Both the position numbers and the translations under genes were made by a program. Under the pieces are notes generated by a model. That model ran no database searches. It had not been told where the DNA came from and saw only the letters and a program-made list of their open reading frames with translations. This document shows positions 8,683 to 18,241 of a DNA stretch of 64,000 bases, piece by piece. The stretch is from an uncultured Dysosmobacter sp. (GTDB lineage Bacteria > Bacillota > Clostridia > Oscillospirales > Oscillospiraceae): assembly GCF_947631635.1 (NCBI RefSeq), contig NZ_CANRMB010000001.1, positions 248,001-312,000 on the forward strand, given 5' to 3'. Within the stretch, counting starts at the first letter, position 1; each line of letters opens with the position of its first letter.

Positions 8683-9549
8683 TTACGCTCCAAAAAAGTT
8701 CTTGATGGAAGTCAGCGTGCCGTGTTCGGCACGGGAGAGGCACAAAAAGTCATGATTTTGCCCGTAGACGCGGTAGATCCCGTCGGGGAGGGAGGCCTCC
8801 GTAATGGGATTGCCGCAGCGGACCCGCTTTTCCCTCCCGGCTGATTTCAGCGGCAGGCTTGGATACTGGGCGAACAGGCTGTCCGTGGGCAGAAGCAGGG
8901 ACTCCCCCTGTTCCTGTACATCCTCCATGGTGACGGCCTGCTCCAGGGAAAAGCCCGCCGCCATGGTCCGGCGCAGCTGGTACATGGCGCCGCCGCAGCC
9001 AAGGGTCCGGCCGATGTCGTGACAGAGGGTGCGGATGTAGGTGCCCTTGGAACAGACGCAGCGGAACAGAAAGTCCGTCTCGCCCGCCTGTTCCAAAAGC
9101 TCCAGCGCATAGATGGTGACGGGCCGGGGCCTTCGGGCCACCTCCTGGCCCCTGCGGGCCAAGTCATACAGCTTTTGACCATGGATCTTGATGGCGGAGT
9201 ACATGGGAGGGATCTGCTGGATGTCCCCCAGAAAGCGGGCGAGGGCGGCCTCCACATCAGCGCGGGAGACGGAGACGGGATGGGTCTCCAGGGTCTCGCC
9301 GGTGGTGTCCTGGGTGTTGGTCACAAGCCCCAGGCGCAGCCCCGCCACATACTCCTTGCGGCTGTTTTCCGCGAACTCCACGGCCCGGGTGGCCTGTCCC
9401 ACGAACACGGGCAGAACGCCGGTGGCCATGGGGTCCAGGGTGCCGCCGTGGCCCACCCGCTTTTCCCGCAGGATGCCCCGCAGCTTGGCGCAGACGTCCA
9501 TGCTGGTCCATCCGGCGGGCTTGTCGATGATGATGATTCCGTTAGGCAT
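8683..9549 (-). CDS. truB: tRNA pseudouridine(55) synthase
   Basis: TruB makes pseudouridine 55 in the T-loop of tRNA. The catalytic Asp motif GGTLDPMATGVLP and the downstream YSAIKIHGQKLYDLAR and CSKGTYIRTL segments are all present in 288 residues. ATG at 9549 (MPNGIIIIDKPAGWTS) matches family N-termini better than the TTG at 9558. No clear Shine-Dalgarno precedes it, and the 190-nt gap to nrnA breaks the otherwise tight operon spacing, so it may have its own control. Confidence 0.95.
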   Translation of the reverse strand: MPNGIIIIDKPAGWTSMDVCAKLRGILREKRVGHGGTLDPMATGVLPVFVGQATRAVEFAENSRKEYVAGLRLGLVTNTQDTTGETLETHPVSVSRADVEAALARFLGDIQQIPPMYSAIKIHGQKLYDLARRGQEVARRPRPVTIYALELLEQAGETDFLFRCVCSKGTYIRTLCHDIGRTLGCGGAMYQLRRTMAAGFSLEQAVTMEDVQEQGESLLLPTDSLFAQYPSLPLKSAGREKRVRCGNPITEASLPDGIYRVYGQNHDFLCLSRAEHGTLTSIKNFFGA

Positions 9550-9740
9550 TTTTATCAATGCGAAATCAGGAATGCGGGATGAGAAATCAGATTTTCCATT
9601 CCGGTCCCGCCAATTCCTGATTCTTAACTCCTAATTCCGAATTGCCGCAGGGCTTACCGGTCAGGGACAGCCCTGCGGGCCGGGAGGCAGCAGCTCGCGG
9701 CAGCTCCTCCGTTATACGCTGTATGCGTGAGACACAGGGG
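9550..9740 (-). other. Intergenic spacer between nrnA and truB with hairpin and AATTCC-rich repeats
   Basis: It contains a 10-bp stem CCGCAGGGCT / AGCCCTGCGG (9644-9679) and several direct variants of the type ATTCCTGATT/AACTCCTAATTCCGAATT. No ORF fits. The A/T-rich pentamer-like repeats resemble intergenic repeats seen in many Firmicutes; no function is evident. Confidence 0.4.
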
Positions 9741-10697
9741 TCATTGGACAAAGTCCGGGGCGTTTTGGGCGATGGCGTCCAGGATCCGCAGCTTGACATC
9801 CAGCCAGGAGGACTCCACGGTGCAGCCCGCCGCCGCCGCGTGGCCGCCGCCGCCCAGCATCCGGCAGACGTTGGTGGCGTTGATCCGCGCCCCGGTGCGG
9901 ACGGACAGCTTCCACACATTGGGCCGCAGCTCCCGCATGGTGACGGCGCAGTCCACCCCCTCGATCTGCCCGCCAAGGGCGGAGAGGTCCTCGGCGTCGC
10001 TCTCCGTGGCCTGGACCCGCTCCATCAGGGACATGGGAACGGACAGGACCGCCACCCGGTCCCGGTCATAGAATTCCATCGTGTCCAGCATGGCGCCCTC
10101 CAGCTGCATGCGCTTGCGGCTCTTGGTGCGGAAGAACACCTTGTTGACGGTCTGATAGTCGATGCCGGTGCGCATCAGCGCCGCCGCCACGGCGTGGGTC
10201 TGGGCGGTGGTGTTGGCATAGGCGAAGCAGCCAGTGTCCGTGGACACCGCCACATACAGCGGCAGGGCCATCTCCGGCGTGATGGGTCCAAGCGCGGCCA
10301 GGATGTCGTACACCAATTCGCCGCAGGCGGCGGCCTCGGGACGGACGATGTTGGCCTTGCCGAAGTGCTCAAAGGAGGGGTGGTGGTCGATGGCAAGGTC
10401 GATGCGCCCGGCATAGGGCCTGGCGTTTTCCGGCAGCAGGCCCAGCGTGGCGATGTCCGTGGAGACCACGGCTTCCGGCACAAAGCCCGCCGGAGCGGAA
10501 TAGGGAATGAAATAGGGCCGCGTGGTGTCCGTCAGCTCCGGATTGGGCAGCAGATAGGCGGTTTTCCCCAGGGCGCGCAGCCCGGCGCACAGGGCGGCGG
10601 CGCAGCCCACGGTGTCGCCGTCGGGCCGGACATGGGTCAGGATCAAAACCCGGTCAAGAGACCGCAGCAGGGCGGCGGTTTGAGCGACAGTGAGCAT
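9741..10697 (-). CDS. nrnA: Bifunctional oligoribonuclease / pAp phosphatase NrnA-like (DHH family)
   Basis: A 318-residue DHH/DHHA1 phosphoesterase that degrades short oligoribonucleotides and 3'-phosphoadenosine 5'-phosphate. The DHH domain shows THVRPDGDTVGCAAAL near residue 21, STDIATLGLL and the DHH signature AIDHHPSFEHFG (~104); the C-terminal DHHA1 domain shows GGGGHAAAAGC (~281). It starts 2 nt after the rbfA stop with GGAGG 7 nt upstream, and is coupled to rbfA as in many Firmicutes. Confidence 0.93.
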   Translation of the reverse strand: MLTVAQTAALLRSLDRVLILTHVRPDGDTVGCAAALCAGLRALGKTAYLLPNPELTDTTRPYFIPYSAPAGFVPEAVVSTDIATLGLLPENARPYAGRIDLAIDHHPSFEHFGKANIVRPEAAACGELVYDILAALGPITPEMALPLYVAVSTDTGCFAYANTTAQTHAVAAALMRTGIDYQTVNKVFFRTKSRKRMQLEGAMLDTMEFYDRDRVAVLSVPMSLMERVQATESDAEDLSALGGQIEGVDCAVTMRELRPNVWKLSVRTGARINATNVCRMLGGGGHAAAAGCTVESSWLDVKLRILDAIAQNAPDFVQ

Positions 10698-10699
10698 AG

Positions 10700-11089
10700 T
10701 CAGTCCTCCGTTTTGGCAGTTTCAGCGGGGCCGCGGGCCTCGTCCGCCCGCTCCACCTGCCGCAGAACTTCCAGGATGTGGGCGCCGTGCTGGATGGAGT
10801 CGTCGGCGATGAATTGCAGTTCCGGGGTGTACCGCAGCTGCAGGGCATGGCCCAATTCCCGCCGCAGGAACCCGGCGGCGGACTTCAGTCCTTTCAGGAC
10901 CTCTTTTTCCTGGGACTTGTCCAGGACGCTGATATAGACCCGGGCGTAGCGCAGGTCGCCGGTGGTGTCCACCCGGGTGATGGATACCATGCCGGTACCG
11001 GATACCCGGGGGTCTTTCAAGCGGCGGAGCTGGCCGGCCAACTCCCGCTGGATCTCTTCATTGATACGGCCGATTCGATTGCTGGACAT
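10700..11089 (-). CDS. rbfA: 30S ribosome-binding factor A
   Basis: A 129-residue KH-like protein needed for late 30S maturation and 16S rRNA 5'-end processing. Family features are the N-terminal RIGRINEEIQRELAGQLRRLKDPR and the VYISVLDKSQ strand. ATG at 11089 (MSSNRIGRI) has GAGGAGG 8 nt upstream; the track start at 11272 would add an unrelated tail. It lies downstream of infB but across an unusual 307-nt spacer. Confidence 0.94.
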   Translation of the reverse strand: MSSNRIGRINEEIQRELAGQLRRLKDPRVSGTGMVSITRVDTTGDLRYARVYISVLDKSQEKEVLKGLKSAAGFLRRELGHALQLRYTPELQFIADDSIQHGAHILEVLRQVERADEARGPAETAKTED

Positions 11090-11396
11090 TATCAAAACCT
11101 CCTCTTGGAACTTAAGGTTACCCGTTTGAGAGGGCTTATGCAGGCATACCGCCGGGGCAGCCGCACGAGCCGGGACGATCCCCTGTGCAGAATATCCGGC
11201 AGCAGATTGGCGGAGCAGGTAATCACATGGTAAAAGACATGGCGCGGAACAGCATGGCCCAAAGGATCGCAAGGCCCATCAGCGCTGAACCAGCGGCTCA
11301 AATTGCGATAAGCGGCAGACACAGCAGGCGCACTTCATTGCGGTCCAATAGAGGAAACCAGGGGCGGCGACGTGGTCGCCGCCCCTGGTATGTGTG
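11090..11396 (-). other. 307-nt infB-rbfA spacer with a strong hairpin
   Basis: A perfect 14-bp stem with a 3-nt loop (arms CCAGGGGCGGCGAC at 11358-11371 and its complement at 11375-11388) sits just after the infB stop, followed on the minus strand by TTTCCTCT, so it is at best a partial terminator. A 76-codon ORF in the spacer (11092-11322) lacks a convincing RBS and family match and is not called. The spacer must contain either a second promoter or an attenuated read-through region. Confidence 0.5.
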
Positions 11397-13784
11397 TCAG
11401 CGGGGGATCTCCTCCATGGTGAATGCCTCAACGATATCGCCTTCCTTGATGTCGTTGAACTTCTCAATGGTCAGGCCGCACTCATACTTCTGCACGACCT
11501 CCTTGACGGAGTCCTTGAAGCGCTGGAGGGAGGCCAGGCTGCCCTCGTGGATGACGATGCCGTCCCGGACCACCCGCACGGAGCAGGCCCGGACGATCTT
11601 GCCGTCCTGGACATAGCAGCCGGCCACGGTGCCCACGCCGGAGACCTTGTAGGTCTGGCGGATCTCCGCATGGCCCAGGACCACCTCCCGGAACTTGGGC
11701 GCCAGCATACCCTTCATGGCGGCCTCGATCTCGTCGATGCAGTCGTAGATGACGCGGTACATCCGCATATCCACGTTCTGGCGCTGGGCGCCGTCCCGGG
11801 CGGCGGCGTCGGGCCGGACGTTGAAGCCCACGATGATGGCGTTGGAGGAGGCGGCCAGCATCACGTCGGACTCGTTGATGGCGCCCACGCCGCCGTGGAT
11901 GACGCGGACGTTGACCTCCTCGTTGGAGAGCTTCTCCAGAGAGGCCTTCACGGCCTCCACGCTGCCCTGAACGTCGGCCTTGACGATTAGGGCCAGCTCC
12001 TTGCGCTCACCGGCCTGGATCTGGTCGAACAGATTCTCCAGAGAGACCTTCTGGACCGGCGCGGCGGCCTTGGCCTTCTCCTCGGCCTTGCGCTGCTCCA
12101 CCAGCTCACGGGCCATGCGCTCGTCGGCCACGGCGAAGAAGGGGCTGCCGGCGGAGGGGGCCTCGGAGAGGCCCGCGATCTCCACGGGAACAGAGGGACC
12201 GGCCTCGGTGAGGCGGTTGCCCTTGTAGTCCAGCATGGTGCGGACACGGCCCACGGCGGTGCCGGCGATGATGATGTCGCCCTGCTTCAGCGTGCCGTTC
12301 TGCACCAGCAGGGTAGCCACGGGACCGCGGCCCTTGTCCAGCCGGGCCTCGATGACGGTGCCCTGGCCCGCCCGGTTGGGGTTGGCCTTCAGCTCCTGGA
12401 TCTCGGCAAGCAGCACCAGGTTTTCCAGCAGGTTGTCGATGCCGATGTTCTTCTTGGCGGACACCTTGCAGCAGATGGTCTCGCCGCCCCAGTCCTCGGG
12501 CACCAGGCCGTGCTCGGTGAGCTGCTGGAGGACCCGGTCGGGATTGGCGTTCTCCTTATCGATCTTGTTGATGGCGACGATGATGGGGATGTTGGCGGCC
12601 TTGGCGTGGTTGATGGACTCGATGGTCTGGGGCATGATGCCGTCGTCCGCCGCCACCATCAAAATGGCGATGTCGGTGATCATGGCGCCGCGGGCACGCA
12701 TGGAAGTGAAGGCCTCGTGGCCCGGCGTATCCAGGAAGGTGATGGGCTTGCCGTTCACCTGGACCTGATAGGCACCGATGTGCTGGGTGATGCCGCCGGC
12801 CTCGCCCGCGGCCACGGAGGTGTTCCGGATGGTATCCAGCAGGGAGGTCTTGCCGTGGTCCACGTGACCCATGACCACCACCACGGGGGCACGGGGCACC
12901 AGGTCCTCGGGCTTATCCTCGTGGACGTCGATGAGCTTTTCCTCAATGGTGACGACCACTTCCTTCTCCACCTTGCAGCCCATCTCCTCGGCGATGATGG
13001 CGGCGGTATCGAAGTCGATCATCTGGGAGAGGGAGGCCATGACGCCGTTCTTCATCAGGCACTTGACCACCTCGGCGCCGGTCTTTTTCATGCGGCTGGC
13101 CAGCTCGCCCACAGAGATCTCGTCGGGGATCTGGACCTTGACGGGGGCCTTTTTGGCGATCTCCAGCTGGAGGCGGCGCATTTTCTCCGCCTCGTCCTGG
13201 CGGCGCTTGTTGGAGAAGGTCATGCCGCCCCTTCGCTGATTGCTGTTGCGGAATTTCTCCTTGCCGCCCTTCTGCTGCATCCGCTCGCCCCGCTGGCCGC
13301 CCAGATCCTCCAGGCGCTCGTCGTACTTGGCCAGGTTCACGTCGCCGCCCTTGCGGGTGTCCACGATCTTCTTCTGGGGCACACGGCTGACAGGCTGCTG
13401 GATGGGCTGCGCGGCAGGCTTCGCGCCCTGCTGCGCGGGCTTTCCGGCAGCGGGAGCGGGTTTTGCCTGCTGGGCAGGCGCGGCCTTGGGAGCGGCGTTC
13501 TGTTGTTTGGCAGGCGCCTGCTTGGCCGCCTGGGGCGCAGGCTGCTGGGCGGGAGCGGCCGGCTTGGGCTTCTCCTGCTCGATGTCCGCGTAGATGGCCT
13601 GGATGCTGGAGACCTGGTTATGCTGTGTCAGATAGTCGAAGATCACAGACAGCTCGTGGTCGGACAGCACCTGCATATGGTTCTTCGGCGCGGCCACGTA
13701 CTTGGTCAGGATCTCGGTGATGGTCTTGGTAGGCAGGTTGAAATCCTTTGCCACCTCATGGACCCTGTATTTTTCAATACCCAA
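11397..13784 (-). CDS. infB: Translation initiation factor IF-2
   Basis: A GTPase that places fMet-tRNA on the 30S subunit. The short IF2_N domain ([15 protein letters not shown]) is followed by a low-complexity Ala/Pro/Gln/Lys region (~60-140), a second IF2_N domain, and the G domain with [20 protein letters not shown] and NKIDK, then domains II-IV. The TTG start at 13784 is preferred: GAGGTG lies 6 nt upstream and the protein then begins with the family's usual residues. A GTG at 13808 is the alternative. Several long ORFs on the opposite strand are composition artefacts. Confidence 0.95.
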   Translation of the reverse strand: MGIEKYRVHEVAKDFNLPTKTITEILTKYVAAPKNHMQVLSDHELSVIFDYLTQHNQVSSIQAIYADIEQEKPKPAAPAQQPAPQAAKQAPAKQQNAAPKAAPAQQAKPAPAAGKPAQQGAKPAAQPIQQPVSRVPQKKIVDTRKGGDVNLAKYDERLEDLGGQRGERMQQKGGKEKFRNSNQRRGGMTFSNKRRQDEAEKMRRLQLEIAKKAPVKVQIPDEISVGELASRMKKTGAEVVKCLMKNGVMASLSQMIDFDTAAIIAEEMGCKVEKEVVVTIEEKLIDVHEDKPEDLVPRAPVVVVMGHVDHGKTSLLDTIRNTSVAAGEAGGITQHIGAYQVQVNGKPITFLDTPGHEAFTSMRARGAMITDIAILMVAADDGIMPQTIESINHAKAANIPIIVAINKIDKENANPDRVLQQLTEHGLVPEDWGGETICCKVSAKKNIGIDNLLENLVLLAEIQELKANPNRAGQGTVIEARLDKGRGPVATLLVQNGTLKQGDIIIAGTAVGRVRTMLDYKGNRLTEAGPSVPVEIAGLSEAPSAGSPFFAVADERMARELVEQRKAEEKAKAAAPVQKVSLENLFDQIQAGERKELALIVKADVQGSVEAVKASLEKLSNEEVNVRVIHGGVGAINESDVMLAASSNAIIVGFNVRPDAAARDGAQRQNVDMRMYRVIYDCIDEIEAAMKGMLAPKFREVVLGHAEIRQTYKVSGVGTVAGCYVQDGKIVRACSVRVVRDGIVIHEGSLASLQRFKDSVKEVVQKYECGLTIEKFNDIKEGDIVEAFTMEEIPR

Positions 13785-13841
13785 TAAAAACACCTCGTTA
13801 TGCACCAACCCGGGGGCTGGGAAATTTTTGGATCAATACGC

Positions 13842-14507
13842 TCAGCCTTCCTTCTTCCGGAAGGAGCCCTTGCCCTTTTTCACAGGGCGGCTGTGGGCGT
13901 AGGGATTTGGCTTTGCCCGCGGCTTGGGGCGGTTTTCCTTGGAGGGGCGGGAGCGCGGCTTCCTGGGAGCCGCGCCCTTGGGGGCGGCGGCAGGGGGCTG
14001 GGGCGCCCTGTGGGGAACGTCCTCCGGCGAAGCGCTCCCGCCGGGACTGTCCTTTGGGGCGGAGACGGCCTTGGGAGACTTTTTCCTGCCCTGCCGGAGA
14101 TTTTTTTCGTGAGCCGCCTGTTCGGCTCTCCGTTCAGCGGCCCGCTGGGCCTTGACATCCAGCCGGGCGGCGGCCTCCGTATACCGGGCGGGGTCCAGCT
14201 CCGCCAGACGGCGGACGGCAGCGCTGGCGAGGCCGATGTCCGTCACCGCCGCGATGGCCACGGAGGTGCGGCCAAGGGCACGGCCCAGTTCGGCCTTCGT
14301 AAAGGGGAGGCGCAGCCACAGGCACTGTCCGGCGTCCGCAAAGCGCTCCGTCCTGCGGCGGGTATTGTCCGCCGCGTCGGCGGCCAGCAGCAGCACCCGG
14401 GCGTCCCGGGCGCGGGCCGCGGCCTCCACCGGCTCCTCTCCCAGGACCAGGTTGCCGCCCCGGAGGGCCAGACCCAGAAGGGAGAGAATGTTGTTATGAC
14501 TGTTCAT
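13842..14507 (-). CDS. L7Ae/L30e-fold RNA-binding protein (YlxQ-like) with long basic tail
   Basis: The first ~95 residues (MNSHNNILSLLGLALRGGNLVLGE, then RVLLLAADAADNTRRR) form an L7Ae-type kink-turn RNA-binding domain, encoded between ylxR and infB exactly as ylxQ is. The remaining ~125 residues are a Lys/Arg/Pro/Ala-rich tail with no predicted fold, which doubles the family's usual ~100 residues. ATG at 14507 lies 14 nt inside the end of ylxR; a GTG two codons earlier is possible. The tail may bind rRNA non-specifically. Confidence 0.85.
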   Translation of the reverse strand: MNSHNNILSLLGLALRGGNLVLGEEPVEAAARARDARVLLLAADAADNTRRRTERFADAGQCLWLRLPFTKAELGRALGRTSVAIAAVTDIGLASAAVRRLAELDPARYTEAAARLDVKAQRAAERRAEQAAHEKNLRQGRKKSPKAVSAPKDSPGGSASPEDVPHRAPQPPAAAPKGAAPRKPRSRPSKENRPKPRAKPNPYAHSRPVKKGKGSFRKKEG

Positions 14508-14775
14508 CCGCACCTCGCAGTTCCGCCTCCATGGCGTCATAGACCTCGGCGGGGATGGCCGTCTCAAAGGCACGCTCCAGCGCTCTGGTTTTCCTGGCCC
14601 GCTGGAGGCAGGCCACGTCGTGGCACACGTAGGCGCCGCGGCCGGGCTTCTTGCCGCCAAAGTCCAGACTGACGGTCCCCTCCGGGGACTTGACCACCCG
14701 GAGCAGGGACTTCTTATCTTTCATTTCCCGGCAGCCCACACACTGCCGCTGGGGGATCTTTTTTACTTTCGGCAT
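14494..14775 (-). CDS. ylxR: YlxR/RnpM family RNA-binding protein
   Basis: A 93-residue protein of the YlxR (DUF448) family, reported as an RNase P modulator (RnpM) in B. subtilis. Visible are the N-terminal PQRQCVGCREMKDKKSLLRVV and the diagnostic GRGAYVCHD motif. It lies between nusA and the L7Ae-like gene in the standard order and overlaps the latter. Confidence 0.93.
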   Translation of the reverse strand: MPKVKKIPQRQCVGCREMKDKKSLLRVVKSPEGTVSLDFGGKKPGRGAYVCHDVACLQRARKTRALERAFETAIPAEVYDAMEAELRGADEQS

Positions 14776-14798
14776 CTGTCAGGCCGCCTTTCCTGTGA

Positions 14799-15959
14799 TT
14801 ATTCTTCCGCGGGGGCGTCGTCTTCCCCGATGATCTCCACCTGATCCTCGTCCACACCCTCCTCGGGGTCCTGATAGCTCTGGGGCTTGATATCGATCTT
14901 ATAGCCGGTGAGGCGGGCGGCCAGACGGGCGTTCTGGCCCTCCTTGCCGATGGCCAGGGACAGCTGGTCGTCCGGCACCAGGACGCGGCAGGCCTTGCCC
15001 TCGTCCGCCATCCACACATCCACCACGTCGGCGGGAGCCAGGGCGGCGGCGATGAATTGCGCGGGGTCCTCGCTGTACTTGATGATGTCGATCTTCTCGC
15101 CCCGCAGCTCCTCCACGATACCGGCGACACGCTGGCCCTTGGGGCCCACACAGGCGCCGATGGGGTCCACGTTCTCGTCGTTGCTCCAGACGGCCATCTT
15201 TGTGCGGCTGCCGGCCTCCCGGGCGATGGACTTCACCTCCACGGTGCCGTCGTAGATCTCAGGGACTTCCAGCTCGAACAGACGCTTCACCAGGCCCGGA
15301 TGGGTCCGGGAGATGAGGATCTGGGGACCGCGGGTGGAGCGGCGGACGTCCACCACATAGACCTTGACGTGCATGCCCTCTTCCAGCATCTCGCCGGGGA
15401 CCTGCTCGCCCGACATCAGCAGCGCCTCCGTGGATTCCGTGCCGGTGCCGATGCGCAGGGACACGTTGCCGTTCCGGGGGTCGATGCGGGTGACCACGCC
15501 GGTGAGGATCTCATGCTGCTTGGAGTTGAACTCGTCATACACCTGGCCCCGCTCGGCCTCCCGCAGGCCCTGGATGATCACCTGCTTGCCGTTGCCTGCG
15601 GCGATGCGGCCAAACTCCATCTTGTCCACGGGGATGTTGACGATGTCGCCGATCTCATACTTGGCGGAGAGGGCCTTGGCCTCCTCCAGCGTCATTTCGT
15701 TGGCGGGGTCCACATAGTCCTCTTCGTCCACCACATTTTTCTGGACATACATCCGCAGGTCCTGATGCGCCTCATCCACGTCCACAATGACGTTTTCCAC
15801 GCCCTCGTGGTCCCGCTTGTAGGCGGTGGTGATGGCCTGGATGATCTTTTCCATCATGAAGGTCTGGGGGATGTTGCGCTCCTTTTCCAGCAGCGCCAGG
15901 GCGGCGAAGATCTCCGCCGGATTCATCCCGGCGGGCTCTTTCTGCTTCTTGCCTTTCAT
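14799..15959 (-). CDS. nusA: Transcription termination/antitermination factor NusA
   Basis: A 386-residue NusA with the N-terminal RNAP-binding domain (MNPAEIFAALALLEKERNIP, AITTAYKRDHEG), an S1 domain (~135-200, TGVVTRIDPRNGNVSLRIG) and two KH domains (DPIGACVGPKGQRV; SLAIGKEGQNARLAARLTGYKIDI). An acidic C-terminal tail replaces the enterobacterial repeats, as in most Firmicutes. AAGGAG precedes the start and rimP is 61 nt upstream. Confidence 0.96.
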   Translation of the reverse strand: MKGKKQKEPAGMNPAEIFAALALLEKERNIPQTFMMEKIIQAITTAYKRDHEGVENVIVDVDEAHQDLRMYVQKNVVDEEDYVDPANEMTLEEAKALSAKYEIGDIVNIPVDKMEFGRIAAGNGKQVIIQGLREAERGQVYDEFNSKQHEILTGVVTRIDPRNGNVSLRIGTGTESTEALLMSGEQVPGEMLEEGMHVKVYVVDVRRSTRGPQILISRTHPGLVKRLFELEVPEIYDGTVEVKSIAREAGSRTKMAVWSNDENVDPIGACVGPKGQRVAGIVEELRGEKIDIIKYSEDPAQFIAAALAPADVVDVWMADEGKACRVLVPDDQLSLAIGKEGQNARLAARLTGYKIDIKPQSYQDPEEGVDEDQVEIIGEDDAPAEE

Positions 15960-16020
15960 CGGTCGATTCTCCTTGTTATGATATGAATTGATAATAAATC
16001 ATTGACAGCTGCGGGCTTTT

Positions 16021-16482
16021 TTAAAATTCCACACGCAGGCGGACCAGGGCGACGTCCTTTTTCTCAAAGGTCATCTCCCGGCTGCCCACTGTGATGGTGA
16101 CGGCGCCGGAGTCCGCATCGTGGGCGGTGAGGGTGCCGGCGAATTCCTTCCGGCCATCCTGACTGCGGTACAGCTTCACCAGCACGGGACTGCCCAGGAA
16201 CCGCTGGAAATCAGAGGGACGCTTCAGCGCCCGCTCCGCTCCGGCGGAGCCGACCTCCAGGGTGTAGCTGCCCTCGATGGGGTCCGCCTCGTCCAAAAGG
16301 TCGGAGAGCTTCCGGGACACGTTCTCACAGTCCAGAATGTCCACGCCGCCCTCTTTGTCCAGCAGCACCCGCAGATACCAGGTGCCGGCCTCCTTGACAT
16401 ACTCCACGTCCCAGAGGGTGCATCCGGCCTCCGCGATAGCGGGCGCGGCAAGCTCGGCAGTGAGTTCCGTGATCTTTTTCAT
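16021..16482 (-). CDS. rimP: Ribosome maturation factor RimP
   Basis: A 153-residue 30S assembly factor. The N-terminal domain contains CTLWDVEYVKEAGTWYLRVLLD and DCENVSRKLSDLLDE, and the middle of the protein contains YTLEVGSAGAERALKRPSDFQR, all typical of RimP. It is the first gene of the operon that runs to ribF, preceded by a consensus promoter 115 nt upstream. Confidence 0.95.
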   Translation of the reverse strand: MKKITELTAELAAPAIAEAGCTLWDVEYVKEAGTWYLRVLLDKEGGVDILDCENVSRKLSDLLDEADPIEGSYTLEVGSAGAERALKRPSDFQRFLGSPVLVKLYRSQDGRKEFAGTLTAHDADSGAVTITVGSREMTFEKKDVALVRLRVEF

Positions 16483-16594
16483 GGGAAGGCTCCCTTCATT
16501 TGCCAGATTTTACGAATTTTGAGAGATGGAAAAAGGCCAAGAAAAAGAGCGGACCGCAGGTCCACTCCATACCTTACACTCTCTAATATATGTA

Positions 16595-16623
16595 TTTATA
16601 ACACATCTTATAAAAAAGTGCAA
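16595..16623 (-). promoter_or_regulatory. Promoter of the rimP-infB operon
   Basis: On the minus strand TTGCAC and TATAAA are spaced by 17 nt in an AT-rich block, the only good sigma-A site upstream of rimP. The transcribed leader holds a small GGACC...GGTCC hairpin. Confidence 0.6.
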
Positions 16624-16721
16624 GTATTTTCTTTACAATAAACAGCAATCGTGCAGGATCCCTTGGATCAGAGCGGAGATTTTTCCGCCTGCGGGCGCGC
16701 CCCTCCCGCCCGCGGGGCGCT

Positions 16722-17531
16722 TTACCGCCTCAAGGCGGCCGGCAGGCAGGAGAGCAGAAACAGCGCCAGGTTGGCGCAGACCACCGACGCGCCCACGGGG
16801 GTGGACATGGTGAAGGACACCGTCAGCCCCACACAGAAGCAAGTCACTGAAGTGACGGCGGCGCAGAGAATGACGCCCCGGAAGCTCTTGAACAGCCGCA
16901 TGGCGGTGAGGGCGGGGAAGATGATCAGAGAGGAGATCAGCATGGCGCCCATCATCCGCATCCCCAGCACGATGGTCAGGGCCGTCAGGATCGCCAGCAG
17001 GGTGTTGTACCAGTCCACCTTCAGCCCGGTGGCCCGGGAGAAGTTCTCGTCAAAGGTCACGGCGAACAGCTTGTGGTAGAACAGGACGAAGAGCACCAGC
17101 ACGGCGGCGCACAGCACCACAGACAGCGCCACATCCGCCTTGGACATGGCCAGGACGCTGCCGAACATGTAGTTGTCCACATCGGTGGTCATGCCCGTGG
17201 TGCGGGAGATGACCAGAATGCCCACGGCCAGGGAGGAGGCGCTCATGGCGGCGATGGCGGCGTCGCTGTTCCAGCGGGGATGGTCCGCCACCCGCAGCAG
17301 CAGGAACGCCGCCAGGATGACCACAGGAATGGAGAAATACAGCGGCGTGACGCCAAGGGCCACGGCGATGGCCAGGGCGCCGAAGGAGACGTGGCTGAGG
17401 CCGTCGCCGATCATGGAGTACCGCTTCAGCACCAGGGAGACGCCCAGCAGCGCCGCGCACAGGCTCACCAGCACCCCGGCGACCAGCGCCCGCTGCATGA
17501 AGGGGAAGGAAAACATCTGCAAAATGCTCAT
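16722..17531 (-). CDS. znuB: Zinc/manganese ABC transporter permease (ZnuB-like)
   Basis: A 269-residue ABC-3 family permease with about eight membrane segments, including LVSLCAALLGVSLVLKRYSMIGDGLSHVSFG, typical of ZnuB/AdcB/MntB. Its start overlaps the znuC stop by ATGA. The operon order is fur/zur-znuC-znuB. No solute-binding protein (ZnuA) is encoded with it, so the binding protein must be supplied from elsewhere. The metal is most probably zinc given the adjacent Fur-type regulator. Confidence 0.9.
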   Translation of the reverse strand: MSILQMFSFPFMQRALVAGVLVSLCAALLGVSLVLKRYSMIGDGLSHVSFGALAIAVALGVTPLYFSIPVVILAAFLLLRVADHPRWNSDAAIAAMSASSLAVGILVISRTTGMTTDVDNYMFGSVLAMSKADVALSVVLCAAVLVLFVLFYHKLFAVTFDENFSRATGLKVDWYNTLLAILTALTIVLGMRMMGAMLISSLIIFPALTAMRLFKSFRGVILCAAVTSVTCFCVGLTVSFTMSTPVGASVVCANLALFLLSCLPAALRR

Positions 17532-18241
17532 AGGTCGGCCTCCTGGAAGCGCCGTCCCAGGGGGGAGGCGAGATATTCCGGCGCGGTGCCCAAAAACAGG
17601 CCCCTGCGCCCGATGTGGAGGACCGTGCGGGCGCTGCGGAGGGCGGCCTTCAGATCATGGGTCACCATCACCACCGCCATGCCCTCCTTCTGGTTCAGGT
17701 AGGCCAGCGTCTTGTAGAGGTCCTGGGCCGCGGCGGGGTCCAGGCCGGTGATGGGCTCGTCCAGGATCAGCAGGCGGCTGGCGGCGCACAGGGCCCTGGC
17801 CAGCAGGACGCGCTGCTGCTGGCCGCCGGAGAGGTCCCGGTAGCAGGCGTCCTTCAGTTCCAGCACGCCCAGCTTGCCCATGTTCATCAGCGCCTCGGAC
17901 TTCTGGGCGGCAGAGTAGAAAAAGCGCATCCCCTTGCGGTTCAGACAGCCGGAGAGGACCACCTCAAACACGGTGGCGGGAAAATCCCTCTGGGCGCGGG
18001 TCTGCTGGGGCAGGTAGCCCACAGCGCCCTTTTGCAGCTCCGGCGCCCGCCAGATCTCGCCGGACTGGGGCGTGAGCAGCCCCAGCAGGCCCCGCAGCAG
18101 GGTGGACTTGCCGGAGCCGTTGTCGCCCACGATGCAGAGGTAGTCTCCGGCCCGGATGGTCAGGTCCAGGTGGGACAGGACGCTCTGTCCCTCATAGCCC
18201 AGGGAGACGTCCCGGCAGACGATGAGTTCAGTTGTTCCCAT
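17528..18241 (-). CDS. znuC: Zinc/manganese ABC transporter ATP-binding protein (ZnuC-like)
   Basis: A 237-residue ABC ATPase with Walker A GDNGSGKST, the LSGGQQQR signature, Walker B LLILDEP and a switch His in VTHDL. It is the energising subunit of the adjacent permease. A GGAGG Shine-Dalgarno lies within the end of the fur-family gene, which it overlaps by 14 nt, so synthesis is coupled. Confidence 0.92.
   Translation of the reverse strand: MGTTELIVCRDVSLGYEGQSVLSHLDLTIRAGDYLCIVGDNGSGKSTLLRGLLGLLTPQSGEIWRAPELQKGAVGYLPQQTRAQRDFPATVFEVVLSGCLNRKGMRFFYSAAQKSEALMNMGKLGVLELKDACYRDLSGGQQQRVLLARALCAASRLLILDEPITGLDPAAAQDLYKTLAYLNQKEGMAVVMVTHDLKAALRSARTVLHIGRRGLFLGTAPEYLASPLGRRFQEADL

Noticed and set aside
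11092-11322. 76-codon ORF in the infB-rbfA spacer
   Set aside because: No convincing RBS, odd composition and no recognised relatives; the spacer is better described as regulatory.
12510-13787. 425-codon ORF on the plus strand over infB
   Set aside because: It is antisense to IF-2, composed of repetitive Gly/Leu/His/Asp strings typical of shadow frames.
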